From an uncultured Caryophanales bacterium (GTDB taxonomy: Bacteria > Bacillota_I > Bacilli_A > RFN20 > CAG-826), in assembly GCA_947164155.1 (NCBI GenBank), contig CAMUVS010000001.1, forward strand, positions 1 through 44,498: a stretch of DNA of 44,498 nt, read 5' to 3'. Below the pieces are notes generated by a model that worked only from the letters and a program-made list of their open reading frames with translations, made no database searches and was not told the DNA's origin. The position numbers and the translations under genes were made by a program. Positions 19,201-27,273 of this stretch are shown one piece after another (within the stretch, counting starts at the first letter, position 1; each line of letters starts with the position of its first letter).

Positions 19201-19532
19201 TCTGCACCTAACCAAACTGGGTTTGTTTGTGTATTTGTAATACCTTCTTTTGTTAAAATCTTTTTACAAGCAGCGTTTTCTTCTGCGGAAGTCACAGTGG
19301 CTAAATGACCACCTAATGACTCACAAGTTCTTTCGGCATTAATCCAATTCATTTTGTTAGTTAAAAGTGAATAGTAATGACCCTCATAATGATAAACTGT
19401 TAATTCAGGTAATTCTGATATTTGTACTAAATCGACTTCAACATCAATTTCCGGCTCTCTAGAGCTACCACAACCGGTGAGAAATAACGCTGATATAGAC
19501 ATGACTTTTATAATTTTTGTAACAAATTTCAT
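16281..19532 (-). CDS. Lipoprotein with two C-type lectin-like domains and GLUG-type repeats
   Basis: Lipobox LFLTGCGS; CTLD motifs WINAERTCESLGGHLATVTSAEEN...WLGGEPNNC...GWNDA...LFLCEWD and WEAAEEHCEKLGGHLVTIEDEEEN...KWNDATSSNSYAYLCEWE; then many YVGGIVG-type GLUG repeats. Confidence 0.9.
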   Translation of the reverse strand: MKFVTKIIKVMSISALFLTGCGSSREPEIDVEVDLVQISELPELTVYHYEGHYYSLLTNKMNWINAERTCESLGGHLATVTSAEENAACKKILTKEGITNTQTNPVWLGAENLMSLDYSWRWVTGENFSYTHWLGGEPNNCGASGKEHYLCYYTNYGWNDANVTGTYLFLCEWDDDTSFGTRKNYYTGLEKVSVEELPEAHIYKYNDHYYSLFTEKKTWEAAEEHCEKLGGHLVTIEDEEENKVAYKIGFEENIASQNVWMGMIRNSSSILGWVTNEPLNFTNWNGNNPDNSQGKENAVHYVSTDSISNKWNDATSSNSYAYLCEWEDDESFNVFRPLYSYKEIRTSAELEEALVNNTRIALLMNDIYLDSSFKGVSEFSGHINGNGYTIHTPSFTPDINNKINFIGTNKGTLENVIVSVEISTLDTFNNLAGVVISNSGGSLINVTCKGEIYAPNVSYVGGVLSTFAETTLHELHNEANITAKEYVGGVVGNISTYTRNLNNCSNTGDISGTNYVGGVIGQYIFSVNESTSYTLTLSNCTNAGKVSGVDYVGGVVGRMYCRNSYSDIRTVVFYADRLNNIGDIVGHNYVGGLFGYADSDNSSSYIKLSATKGIIIGACYVGGIAGWAERVIIDSCSNTDIEFSISDFEIDNGGGKMSYVGGYVGRGYTIRNCDNFSNLYAPGYNVGGIAGWTNGNIENCNNFGNITSTVNNVGGIAGYVCAYCTLVKTCANSGNITGTSFTGGIIGKFDFGVNEATNYTVTLSSLTNVGEVIGVDYASGIIGYLYCRNSYSDIRTVVLHADRFNNTGNVTGKTYVGGCFGYASTDNNSSYLNISNTSSIITGTCYVGCVAGYMANVAIDTCTNTDSVLVIIGFEIDSSGNKMSYVGGIVGRGYHILNCNNSTEVSAAGYNVGGIAGWTNGNIENCNNYANVTSQNNNVGGIVGYASAYTTTFKNCYNSGNVTGVMYVGGIVGNYVFSVNEPANYTITISSVTNYGNVTGSEYVAGIIGRIYCNNSYSSSRTVVIHIDRMNNYGEVTGDSYVGAYIGYGYSDNNSSYIVGNYNDIEDLPNYGQLVNITDKDAQ
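16288..18100 (-). repeat. Tandem 678-bp (226-aa) GLUG super-repeats (about three copies, outer limits approximate)
   Basis: Homologous anchor NSYSxxRTVVxxxDRxNN: its (c/g)(a/g)ac(a/g)gttct DNA recurs at 16463, 17141 and 17819, exactly 678 bp apart each time. NVGGIAGWTNGNIENCNN recurs twice at the protein level. Confidence 0.85.
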
Positions 19533-19754
19533 AGATAATCACCTCACAAGATATTTTTTAATTTATCCTCTTTTCAGAAATGTTGTTTGTTTCAAAACGT
19601 ACAGTTTTTGGGCGGGATAAATTTTTGCTTTTCTCACATACGTATGCCGTGTAATAATATATACGTCCGAAAAGTGTACATTTTTATACAAAAAATTTAT
19701 TGTTTGTTTTTTCGCTGTGATTCACCTACTTTTTTTATTAAAAGGATTTTTATC

Positions 19755-20354
19755 ATGAATTATGGATATGCAAGGGTTAGCACCACTGGTCAAAAACTCG
19801 ATCGACAACTAGAAGACCTAAAGAAAAACGTCATAGACTATAAACATATATACGCTGATAAGGAATCAGGGAAAGATTTCAATAGAACAAATTACATAAA
19901 ACTGGTTAAAAAACTAAAACCTGGTGACGTACTATTTATAAAAACTATCGATAGGCTCGGAAGAAATTACAATATGATTCTCGAGGAGTGGAGAATTCTA
20001 ACCAAACAAAAAGGTGTTGATATCGTTGTTATAGATATGCCTTTATTAGACACTAGAATTAAAGGAAATAATCTCGTAGGTAAATTCATTTCTAATGTGG
20101 TTTTAGAAGTCCTTTCTTTTGTAGCGGAAAACGAAAGAGAAACACTTAGACAAAGACAAAAAGAAGGTATTAGAATTGCTAAAGCAAAAGGCGTCAAGTT
20201 TGGTCGACCTAGCGTTAATCCGCCAGATAACTTTCTTCACATTGTTAAAGATTATAAACAAGGAAAAATTAGTACAAAAGACGCTATCAAATTATCTGGT
20301 TTATCTAAAGGGACATTTTATAGAAAAATGCGGATGATTGATACCGACGAATAG
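19755..20354 (+). CDS. Serine recombinase (resolvase/invertase family) with C-terminal HTH
   Basis: MNYGYARVSTTGQKLDRQLEDLKK, IKTIDRLGRNYNMILEEW, FVAENERETLRQRQKEGIRIAKAKGVKFGRP, C-terminal HTH. ORF track starts at 19587, but ATG 19755 gives the canonical N-terminus. Confidence 0.92.
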   Translation: MNYGYARVSTTGQKLDRQLEDLKKNVIDYKHIYADKESGKDFNRTNYIKLVKKLKPGDVLFIKTIDRLGRNYNMILEEWRILTKQKGVDIVVIDMPLLDTRIKGNNLVGKFISNVVLEVLSFVAENERETLRQRQKEGIRIAKAKGVKFGRPSVNPPDNFLHIVKDYKQGKISTKDAIKLSGLSKGTFYRKMRMIDTDE

Positions 20355-20361
20355 ACAAAAG

Positions 20362-20388
20362 AAAAACTGATGGATTGCTCCACCAGTT
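20362..20388. terminator. Bidirectional terminator hairpin identical to 11351-11377
   Basis: aaaaactgatggattgctccaccagtt between convergent genes. Confidence 0.8.
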
Positions 20389-20413
20389 TTGTTACGTTTG
20401 TTAACTAAATAAA

Positions 20414-21055
20414 TTAGGCTTTATATTCTCTAGTTTGTGGTAAGAAAGAGTAAACAATCGCACCCGCTAAAGCGACAACGCCAGCGATTAAACCAAAGAT
20501 ACCTAAAGTAGACATACCTTCAAATGCTTTATAGAAGATAACTCCAAAGATAGTTGCTCCAGCACCGATAGTGATGAATACTGCTCTTCTTAATGTACCT
20601 TCTAAGCTCTTGATAGAGGAGAGCATAATGAAGATATAACCACCAATGAAAATGGCAAGAGGAACAATAGCCATAAATGGCTTAAATAAGAATGCTTTCC
20701 AGTCTTGCCAAGTTGAACCACTAATAATAAAGCTGACAATCATCACTAAGAGAATGAACAGATATTTAGCACAAATAATTAATGCACAATTAGCAATTGC
20801 CTTATATGGCCCACCACTTCTCTTATCAAATGCGACAAGGAATAAGTTGATAAGCGGGTATAAAATTAGTAAAGCATCAATCACAAGATAAGCGATAACT
20901 AAAACTGAGCCAGCTGCAGCTTCTCTATTCGCAAATGATAAATTGGTTAAAACGCTGTATGTACCAAGTCTAATATCATCAACAAGAACTAAAATGCCAA
21001 ATGCAAGGGTAACTAAACAAATGCAGATTCCCATTATTTTTTTAATATTTTTCAT
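20414..21055 (-). CDS. Multi-TM membrane protein of unknown function at the end of the purine-catabolism operon
   Basis: 213 aa, six or so hydrophobic segments; 22 nt downstream of ygeW-like. Confidence 0.5.
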   Translation of the reverse strand: MKNIKKIMGICICLVTLAFGILVLVDDIRLGTYSVLTNLSFANREAAAGSVLVIAYLVIDALLILYPLINLFLVAFDKRSGGPYKAIANCALIICAKYLFILLVMIVSFIISGSTWQDWKAFLFKPFMAIVPLAIFIGGYIFIMLSSIKSLEGTLRRAVFITIGAGATIFGVIFYKAFEGMSTLGIFGLIAGVVALAGAIVYSFLPQTREYKA

Positions 21056-21077
21056 TTGGAAATTCTCCTAAAAGAGA

Positions 21078-22088
21078 TTATCTTCTATCGGATGGTAATT
21101 TGTCATGAACAAATAAAGCCATAACTGCTTTAGCAGTGTGGATTCTATTTTCTGCTTCTTCATAAACAACTGATTGAGGTCCATCAATTACTTCATCAAC
21201 GACTTCGTTGACTCTATCAGCAGGAAGAGCGTGCATATATCTACAACCAGGTTTAGCTAAAGCCATCTTGTCTGGTGTACATTTCCAAGCTTTTAAGGCT
21301 AATAAAGCATCATCAACAACGGTTGTAGATTGGTTAGTAACCCAGCTACCCCAGTTTTTAGGGAAGACGACATCAGCGTCGCGATAAGCAGCATCCATAT
21401 CATGAGTAATAGTTAAGCTACCACCATGTTCAGCAGCGTTCTTTCTCGCTTTTTCAATAACCCAGTCTGGTAAATCATATCCTTCTGGATAGGCTAAAGT
21501 GACATCAATACCGTATCTTGGGAAGAGTAAGACTTGAGAGACTGGAACAGAAATTGGTTTCTTATGAGTTGTAGCCATTGCCCAAATAACAGAAACTTTT
21601 AAGTGTTCAGTATGACCGAATTCATCTTCAATGGTCATTAAATCTGCAAGAGCTTGCATTGGGTGATATAGATCACATTGTAAGTTGATAATTGGGACTG
21701 TAGAATATTTCGCCATTTCACGAATATATTTGTTACCTAAACCCCAGTTACAGTAACGGCAAGCAATCATGTGGCCAAAGCTAGATAAGATAACTGCAGT
21801 ATCTTTGGCGCTTTCTCCATGGGCGATTTGCATCATGGAGGTATCTAAGAAAGTAGCGTGTCCGCCTAATTGGGCCATACCGCTTTCAAAGGAGTTGCGG
21901 GTTCTTGTTGATTGCTCAAAGAACATTAAGAATCCGGTTTTGTTAGTGAGCCAATCTGTTGGTTCATTAGCGTAGAATGCATTTTTTAAGTCTCTTGAGA
22001 CTTTAAGCATGTAGTCGATTTCTTCTTTAGTGAAATCTTCTAAGGTAATTAAGTGTCTACCAGCGAATCTTGGTGCGACTTTTTCCAT
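21078..22088 (-). CDS. ygeW: Knotted carbamoyltransferase YgeW
   Basis: FFEQSTRTRNSFESGMAQLGGHATFLDTS, CDLYHPMQALADLMT, HALPADR; insertions typical of YgeW. Confidence 0.9.
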   Translation of the reverse strand: MEKVAPRFAGRHLITLEDFTKEEIDYMLKVSRDLKNAFYANEPTDWLTNKTGFLMFFEQSTRTRNSFESGMAQLGGHATFLDTSMMQIAHGESAKDTAVILSSFGHMIACRYCNWGLGNKYIREMAKYSTVPIINLQCDLYHPMQALADLMTIEDEFGHTEHLKVSVIWAMATTHKKPISVPVSQVLLFPRYGIDVTLAYPEGYDLPDWVIEKARKNAAEHGGSLTITHDMDAAYRDADVVFPKNWGSWVTNQSTTVVDDALLALKAWKCTPDKMALAKPGCRYMHALPADRVNEVVDEVIDGPQSVVYEEAENRIHTAKAVMALFVHDKLPSDRR

Positions 22089-22116
22089 AATTTAATTTAT
22101 TTCCTTTCTTAATAAA

Positions 22117-23331
22117 CTATTTCTTTAAATTTTCTAGATATAAGCCTGGTAAGACAGCATACATTGCTGCACAGATAACGAGGTCTTCTTTTCTAGTTTT
22201 TTCATTTGGTGCATGAGCTTCTTTTTCATCACCTGGACCAAATCCGATACAAGGGATACCGTATCTACCCATAATAGAAACACCATTAGTGGAGAATGTC
22301 CATTTATCAATGATAGGTTCTTTTTTAAATAAGCCTTCATATCCTTGTTTCATGGATTGAACAAAGACTGATTCTTCTGGAATAACCCAGGTTGGGAAAT
22401 AACATTCTGTTGGATATAGTAATCCAGTATAGGATGGTCTTTCATAACGATACATCTCAACTTTAGCGTTAGCGGCTTTAACTCCTGGAAGAGCTTCAAT
22501 TTCCGCGATTGAGGTCTTATCGTTTTCTCCCACTGTAAGTCTTCTATCTAAAGAAATCCAGCAGCCATCAGCAACTGCACATCTAGATGGTGATTTATGG
22601 AAGATTTGACTAATTGTGACTGTGCCTTTACCTAAGAATGGGTCATAAGCAAGTCCTTTTTCATTGAGTTCTTTAACTTGCTCAATGATTGGTGCCATCT
22701 TGTAGATGGCGTTGTCTCCTCTTTCAGGAGCACTACCGTGACAAGAGATTCCTCTAACGGAAACTTTAATTTCCATTCTTCCTCTATGTCCACGATAAAT
22801 TCTACAGCTAGTTGGTTCAGTAGAAACGACGAATTCTGGTCTAACTTTATCTTCTTCGATAATGTATTGCCAACAAAGTCCATCACAGTCTTCTTCTTGG
22901 ACGGTACCAGTAATCACTAATGTGTAGTCATCTTCTAAACCTAAATCTTTGATGATTTTAGCAGCGTAGACCATTGAGGCCATACCACCTTCTTGGTCAC
23001 TAGTTCCTCTACCACCAATATGGACATCATCTTCAAATCCTTTATATGGATCAAATGTCCAGTTTTTGATTTCTCCAATACCGACAGTGTCGATATGAGC
23101 GTCCATACCAATAAGGTGTTTGCCGTGTCCAATATAGCCTAAGATATTTCCCATTGGATCGATAACCACTTTATCAAATCCAACTTTCTCCATTTCTTCT
23201 TTAATGCGAAGGACGACTTCTTTTTCTTCACATGATTCAGAAGGAATAGCGACCATATCTCTAAGGAATTTGACCATGTCAGCCTTATAGGCTTGAGCTT
23301 TTTCTAATACTTTTTCAAAAGGTACTTTCAT
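22117..23331 (-). CDS. ygeY: YgeY-family M20 peptidase-like hydrolase
   Basis: [60 protein letters not shown]. Confidence 0.88.
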   Translation of the reverse strand: MKVPFEKVLEKAQAYKADMVKFLRDMVAIPSESCEEKEVVLRIKEEMEKVGFDKVVIDPMGNILGYIGHGKHLIGMDAHIDTVGIGEIKNWTFDPYKGFEDDVHIGGRGTSDQEGGMASMVYAAKIIKDLGLEDDYTLVITGTVQEEDCDGLCWQYIIEEDKVRPEFVVSTEPTSCRIYRGHRGRMEIKVSVRGISCHGSAPERGDNAIYKMAPIIEQVKELNEKGLAYDPFLGKGTVTISQIFHKSPSRCAVADGCWISLDRRLTVGENDKTSIAEIEALPGVKAANAKVEMYRYERPSYTGLLYPTECYFPTWVIPEESVFVQSMKQGYEGLFKKEPIIDKWTFSTNGVSIMGRYGIPCIGFGPGDEKEAHAPNEKTRKEDLVICAAMYAVLPGLYLENLKK

Positions 23332-23333
23332 TA

Positions 23334-24701
23334 TTAAATTTCCTTTCCTCTAAGTTCCTTAATCTTTTTATCGTATTCGTGAATCTTGTTATATTCAGCT
23401 TCCCAGAATTCTGGTTTTTTCATGCTATCTAGATAAGCCTTGGTGTAACCAAATGGTAACCAGTCTTTCTCTTTTTGAGCAAATAAAGCATCTTTAGCAG
23501 CCTTACCACGTGTATCTAAAACCATAGAGGTATCCGCGCCCATAAAGACATCTTCGAACCATCTTTCTAAGACGTTAGGTGTGACTTCGAGTTCTCTTTG
23601 TTTTAAGTTTTCAATAACAGAGTCATATCTATCAAAGCTATCAGTAGCGATAGTGACAACGTTATCTTCAGGTCCTAATTTGAGGTATTTTGCCATTTTA
23701 ATAGCACCTAAGATATTACAAATACCAGAGACACCGAATAAGTTAACCATAGATTCCGCCACTTTCTTATCAACACCGTGTTTGACTAAGATACTAGAAC
23801 CTTCATGGATGACTTCTAAGCCTCTAACACAGTTATCATCAACAATTTGAGTAATAAAGTCAGTAGTTAAGACGTTATGAATTAATGTACACATCTTATC
23901 TCCGATACCTTCAATACGGTGTTGTCCGCGGCCACCATTGGTGAGAGTGCTACATTCATGTGGTTCTAAGGCAACAATTTTACATTCTGGGAATGCCACT
24001 TTAATTTGGTCTCCTGCCGCTAAAGTACCTGCACTACCAGGTGCGCTACAGAAAGCAGCAATTCTTCCGTTACCAATACCTTTAACAGCCTCGATACAGC
24101 TATTACCAGTGACGTGTCTATGGAAACGATAGTTAGGTAATAATTCAAATTGAGCCAATGTTCTATTTTTTGGATCTTTCTTTAATTCGTAAGTTCTCTC
24201 AAGAGTTAAGATAACATCAGATTCACTACCTGGAGTTAAGTCTAATTTTGCTCCATATTTTTGAATTCTTTGATATCTTTCTTTGGACATATTGTCTGGC
24301 ATAATGACAATCGCGTCATACTTCATTAAGTTAGTGATGTAGCTAACTCCAATACCAAAGTTACCAGTACTTGGACCTAAAATTGTGTGTTTTCCTGGGA
24401 TAATTTCTCCATCGACACATCCTTCGATTAAGGTGGAATAGGCAGGTCCAACCTTGTGTGATCCACTTGGGAAATATTTACCGAGTAAAACAACGATATT
24501 TGCATCTACTCCAGTTAAAGCTTTTGGAAGAACGATCTTATTAACTTCATCCTTTTCGTTTTTCCAAGTGATGTTAAAGAGATTGATTGGATCAAGTTCA
24601 TTCTCTTGTTTTGCCTTCAAAGCCTTTTTTCTTACTTCAGGGTCTTGATGGCTTGGGTTCAACATTTCATCATATGTTGGACCAAATGGGATTTTTGACA
24701 T
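23334..24701 (-). CDS. Fold-type-II PLP enzyme, cysteine-synthase-like
   Basis: [72 protein letters not shown]. Confidence 0.8.
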   Translation of the reverse strand: MSKIPFGPTYDEMLNPSHQDPEVRKKALKAKQENELDPINLFNITWKNEKDEVNKIVLPKALTGVDANIVVLLGKYFPSGSHKVGPAYSTLIEGCVDGEIIPGKHTILGPSTGNFGIGVSYITNLMKYDAIVIMPDNMSKERYQRIQKYGAKLDLTPGSESDVILTLERTYELKKDPKNRTLAQFELLPNYRFHRHVTGNSCIEAVKGIGNGRIAAFCSAPGSAGTLAAGDQIKVAFPECKIVALEPHECSTLTNGGRGQHRIEGIGDKMCTLIHNVLTTDFITQIVDDNCVRGLEVIHEGSSILVKHGVDKKVAESMVNLFGVSGICNILGAIKMAKYLKLGPEDNVVTIATDSFDRYDSVIENLKQRELEVTPNVLERWFEDVFMGADTSMVLDTRGKAAKDALFAQKEKDWLPFGYTKAYLDSMKKPEFWEAEYNKIHEYDKKIKELRGKEI

Positions 24702-24703
24702 AT

Positions 24704-25948
24704 TTAAATTACTCCTTTTTCCTTTAAGTAAATGTCTAACTTTTCGATATTTGGCTCCATTAAGTCTGGCTTAACGATGGCCTTTTGAGCGTTGTTAGGA
24801 TCTTTAAGTCCATTACCAGTGACAATTATAGTAACTGATTCATCCTTTTTGATGATTCCTTCTTTAAGAGCCTTCGCTAGGCCTGCTACACCTGTAACAC
24901 CTGCTGGCTCTCCAAAGATTCCTTCAGTTTTTCCTAATAACCCCATAGCCTTAATGATTTCTTCATCAGGAACACTAATCCAAGCGCCTTTAGAGTATTC
25001 AACCGCTCTAAGAGCTTTAATTGGATTTCTTGGAATTCCTACAGCGATAGAATCCGCTATAGTATTCTCATCACATTCCTTTAGAGGCTCATGATTTTTA
25101 GCGGCCACCACGAATGGTTCGCAGCCCGTTGACTGCACGCCTAAGATTCGTGGGACTCTATCAATAAGCCCTAATTTGAATAATTCATTAAAACCTTTAT
25201 AAACTCCACCAATTGTACAGCCATCTCCAACAGAAACGACTACCCAATCAGTTGGTTTAAAATTAAGTTGTTCGGCAATTTCTAATGAAACTGTCTTTTT
25301 GCCTTCAACCATAAATGGGTTGATGGCGGCATTACGGTTATACCAACCATGTTTTGCGATTGCTTCTTTAGAAAGCTTAAACGCTGCTTTATAATCTCCA
25401 TCCACAATGACTAAAGTGGCTCCATATAACGAGATTTGTGTTAATTTTCCAATTGGAGCACGCTTAGGAACAAAGATTACTGCTGGTAAACCCATATGCG
25501 CAGCGTGGCATGCACAGCTACTAGCAGCGTTACCAGTAGAAGAACAAGAAATTACTTTCGCTCCGGCTTCAATAGCTTTAAGTACCGCAACTCCACTAGC
25601 CCTATCTTTGCTACTTCCACTTGGATTAAGTCCATCATCTTTAACATATAGTTCTTTAATTCCTAATATTTTAGATAAATTATGAGACTTAACTAATGGA
25701 GTCCAGCCGATTCGAAGCATTTCATCAATGTGATCTTCTTTAATGCCCATGATTGGAGCGTATCTCCACATCGAATAGTTACGATTTTTCTCAAAATAGT
25801 CTTTTGTTAAGACTTTCTTAAGAGCCTCATAATCATATTCGACATCAAGAATGCCTTTTTCACCGCAATCAGGACAGGTTAAAAGTGCTTCTTGTGTTTC
25901 AAAGAATTTCCCACAGATTGTGCAGCGATATCCTTTAATATAATTCAT
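24704..25948 (-). CDS. Threonine-synthase-like PLP enzyme
   Basis: N-terminal zinc-ribbon CTICGKFF...CPDCG; VKDDGLNPSGSSKDRASGVAV; SCSSTGNAASSCACHAA; SVGDGCTIGGVYKGF. Confidence 0.85.
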   Translation of the reverse strand: MNYIKGYRCTICGKFFETQEALLTCPDCGEKGILDVEYDYEALKKVLTKDYFEKNRNYSMWRYAPIMGIKEDHIDEMLRIGWTPLVKSHNLSKILGIKELYVKDDGLNPSGSSKDRASGVAVLKAIEAGAKVISCSSTGNAASSCACHAAHMGLPAVIFVPKRAPIGKLTQISLYGATLVIVDGDYKAAFKLSKEAIAKHGWYNRNAAINPFMVEGKKTVSLEIAEQLNFKPTDWVVVSVGDGCTIGGVYKGFNELFKLGLIDRVPRILGVQSTGCEPFVVAAKNHEPLKECDENTIADSIAVGIPRNPIKALRAVEYSKGAWISVPDEEIIKAMGLLGKTEGIFGEPAGVTGVAGLAKALKEGIIKKDESVTIIVTGNGLKDPNNAQKAIVKPDLMEPNIEKLDIYLKEKGVI

Positions 25949-25966
25949 TAGTGCCCTCCTTTAAAT

Positions 25967-26809
25967 TTATTTCACTTGTTTGAGGAAATCCCTCAATAAG
26001 TTCTTTGCAACTTTTTTACGATATTCCATCGTTGATCTTTGGTCAGTAATAGGCTTAATTTCATGATCATATTCATTGATTATGTCATCAATTCTCGCTC
26101 TTAATTCATTAACTGACTTTCCTTGATATTTCTCTTCAATAAAGTGATTTCTGACGACTTTTGTGGAAATACTTCCGAAAACTATGCGTAAATCTTTAAT
26201 CTTTCCACCTTCAATTTTATAACCACCCATAAGCGAAACCTTAGTGATGGTTTCTGCTTTTCTAGAACCGATTTTGCGATAGTAGAAATTTAAGTCACAT
26301 TTTGGAACAATCACTTCAGTAATTAGTTCATTTTTTTGGCGATCAATCTTTCTCACGCCTTTGATAAAATCTTCCACTAATACTTCTCTATTTCCATTAA
26401 CGGAAGATAAGACAACACGCGCATTAAATAGGTTAAGAGGCAATAAACTGTCTCCTGCTGGAGAAGCATTGCCAATATTACCAACTAGAGTGGCCATATT
26501 TCTAATATTAGGAGAAGCAATCTCTTTAAAAACAGTCTTAAAGATATCTGGTACAAGAGATGAATTAATTAATTCACAATATCGATTCATCGCACCGATA
26601 CGTAAATTACCTTCTGCGTCGGTTTTAATGTAATCAAGTTCTTTAATATTCATCACATACAAGATGTCTTTATCAAAATTAGGGAGTAAACCACTACCTT
26701 TATGCTTTTGCACCATTAAATCAGTGCCACCCGCAAAGATATAGCAGTCTCTTTCATCAAGAATCTTTAATGCTTCTTTTAATGTAGTAGGAACAAAATG
26801 TTGGATCAT
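25967..26809 (-). CDS. Molybdenum hydroxylase FAD-binding subunit (set A)
   Basis: YIFAGGTDLMVQ; SPNIRNMATLVGNIGNASPAGDSLLPL. Confidence 0.92.
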   Translation of the reverse strand: MIQHFVPTTLKEALKILDERDCYIFAGGTDLMVQKHKGSGLLPNFDKDILYVMNIKELDYIKTDAEGNLRIGAMNRYCELINSSLVPDIFKTVFKEIASPNIRNMATLVGNIGNASPAGDSLLPLNLFNARVVLSSVNGNREVLVEDFIKGVRKIDRQKNELITEVIVPKCDLNFYYRKIGSRKAETITKVSLMGGYKIEGGKIKDLRIVFGSISTKVVRNHFIEEKYQGKSVNELRARIDDIINEYDHEIKPITDQRSTMEYRKKVAKNLLRDFLKQVK

Positions 26810-27273
26810 AATTTAATTCCTTTCACCGCTGCTACTTTAACAGCGTCAACAATCGCTTGATAGCCAGTACATCGACATAAGTTGCCAGATAAAGCAAATC
26901 TTATCTCTTCTTCAGTTGGATGAGGATTCTTCTTTAATAAAGAATAAGTAACTAAAATCATGCCTGGTGTACAGAATCCACATTGAGATCCACCTCTATC
27001 TGCAAAGGCATCAGCGATAACACGATATTCACTAGTTTCTCTAAATCCTTCAATAGTCATAATATTTTTATTAGCAGCGTTAATGGCAGGACATAAACAA
27101 GAATTAATTGGCTCTTCATTCATTAAGACTGTACAAGCTCCACATTCTCCTTCTCCACATCCTTCTTTAGTGCCTGTTAAATGTAATTCATTACGAATAA
27201 CATCTAATAAACGCATTGTTGGATCAACGTCGAGACTAACTTTTTGATTATTTATAACAAAACTAATTTTCAT
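26806..27273 (-). CDS. Molybdenum hydroxylase [2Fe-2S] subunit (set A)
   Basis: GTKEGCGEGECGACTVLMNEEPINSCLCPA; SQCGFCTPGMILVTYSLL; LSGNLCRCTGYQAIVDAV. Confidence 0.95.
   Translation of the reverse strand: MKISFVINNQKVSLDVDPTMRLLDVIRNELHLTGTKEGCGEGECGACTVLMNEEPINSCLCPAINAANKNIMTIEGFRETSEYRVIADAFADRGGSQCGFCTPGMILVTYSLLKKNPHPTEEEIRFALSGNLCRCTGYQAIVDAVKVAAVKGIKL

Noticed and set aside
19587-19754. N-terminal extension of the recombinase in the ORF track
   Set aside because: The extension (MFQNVQFLGGINFCFSHIRMPC...) is unlike resolvases. ATG 19755 yields the canonical MNYGYARVST start, leaving the dyad-rich region intergenic.
19755-20354. Recombinase as part of an IS607-like or Tn3-like transposon
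   Set aside because: No transposase or TnpB ORF adjacent and no recognisable terminal inverted repeats; only 27-bp direct repeats of a terminator flank the block.
23334-25948. Housekeeping cysteine and threonine biosynthesis genes
   Set aside because: Not excluded by sequence alone, but embedded without gaps inside the ygeW/ygeY/Mo-hydroxylase operon, so a catabolic role is preferred.
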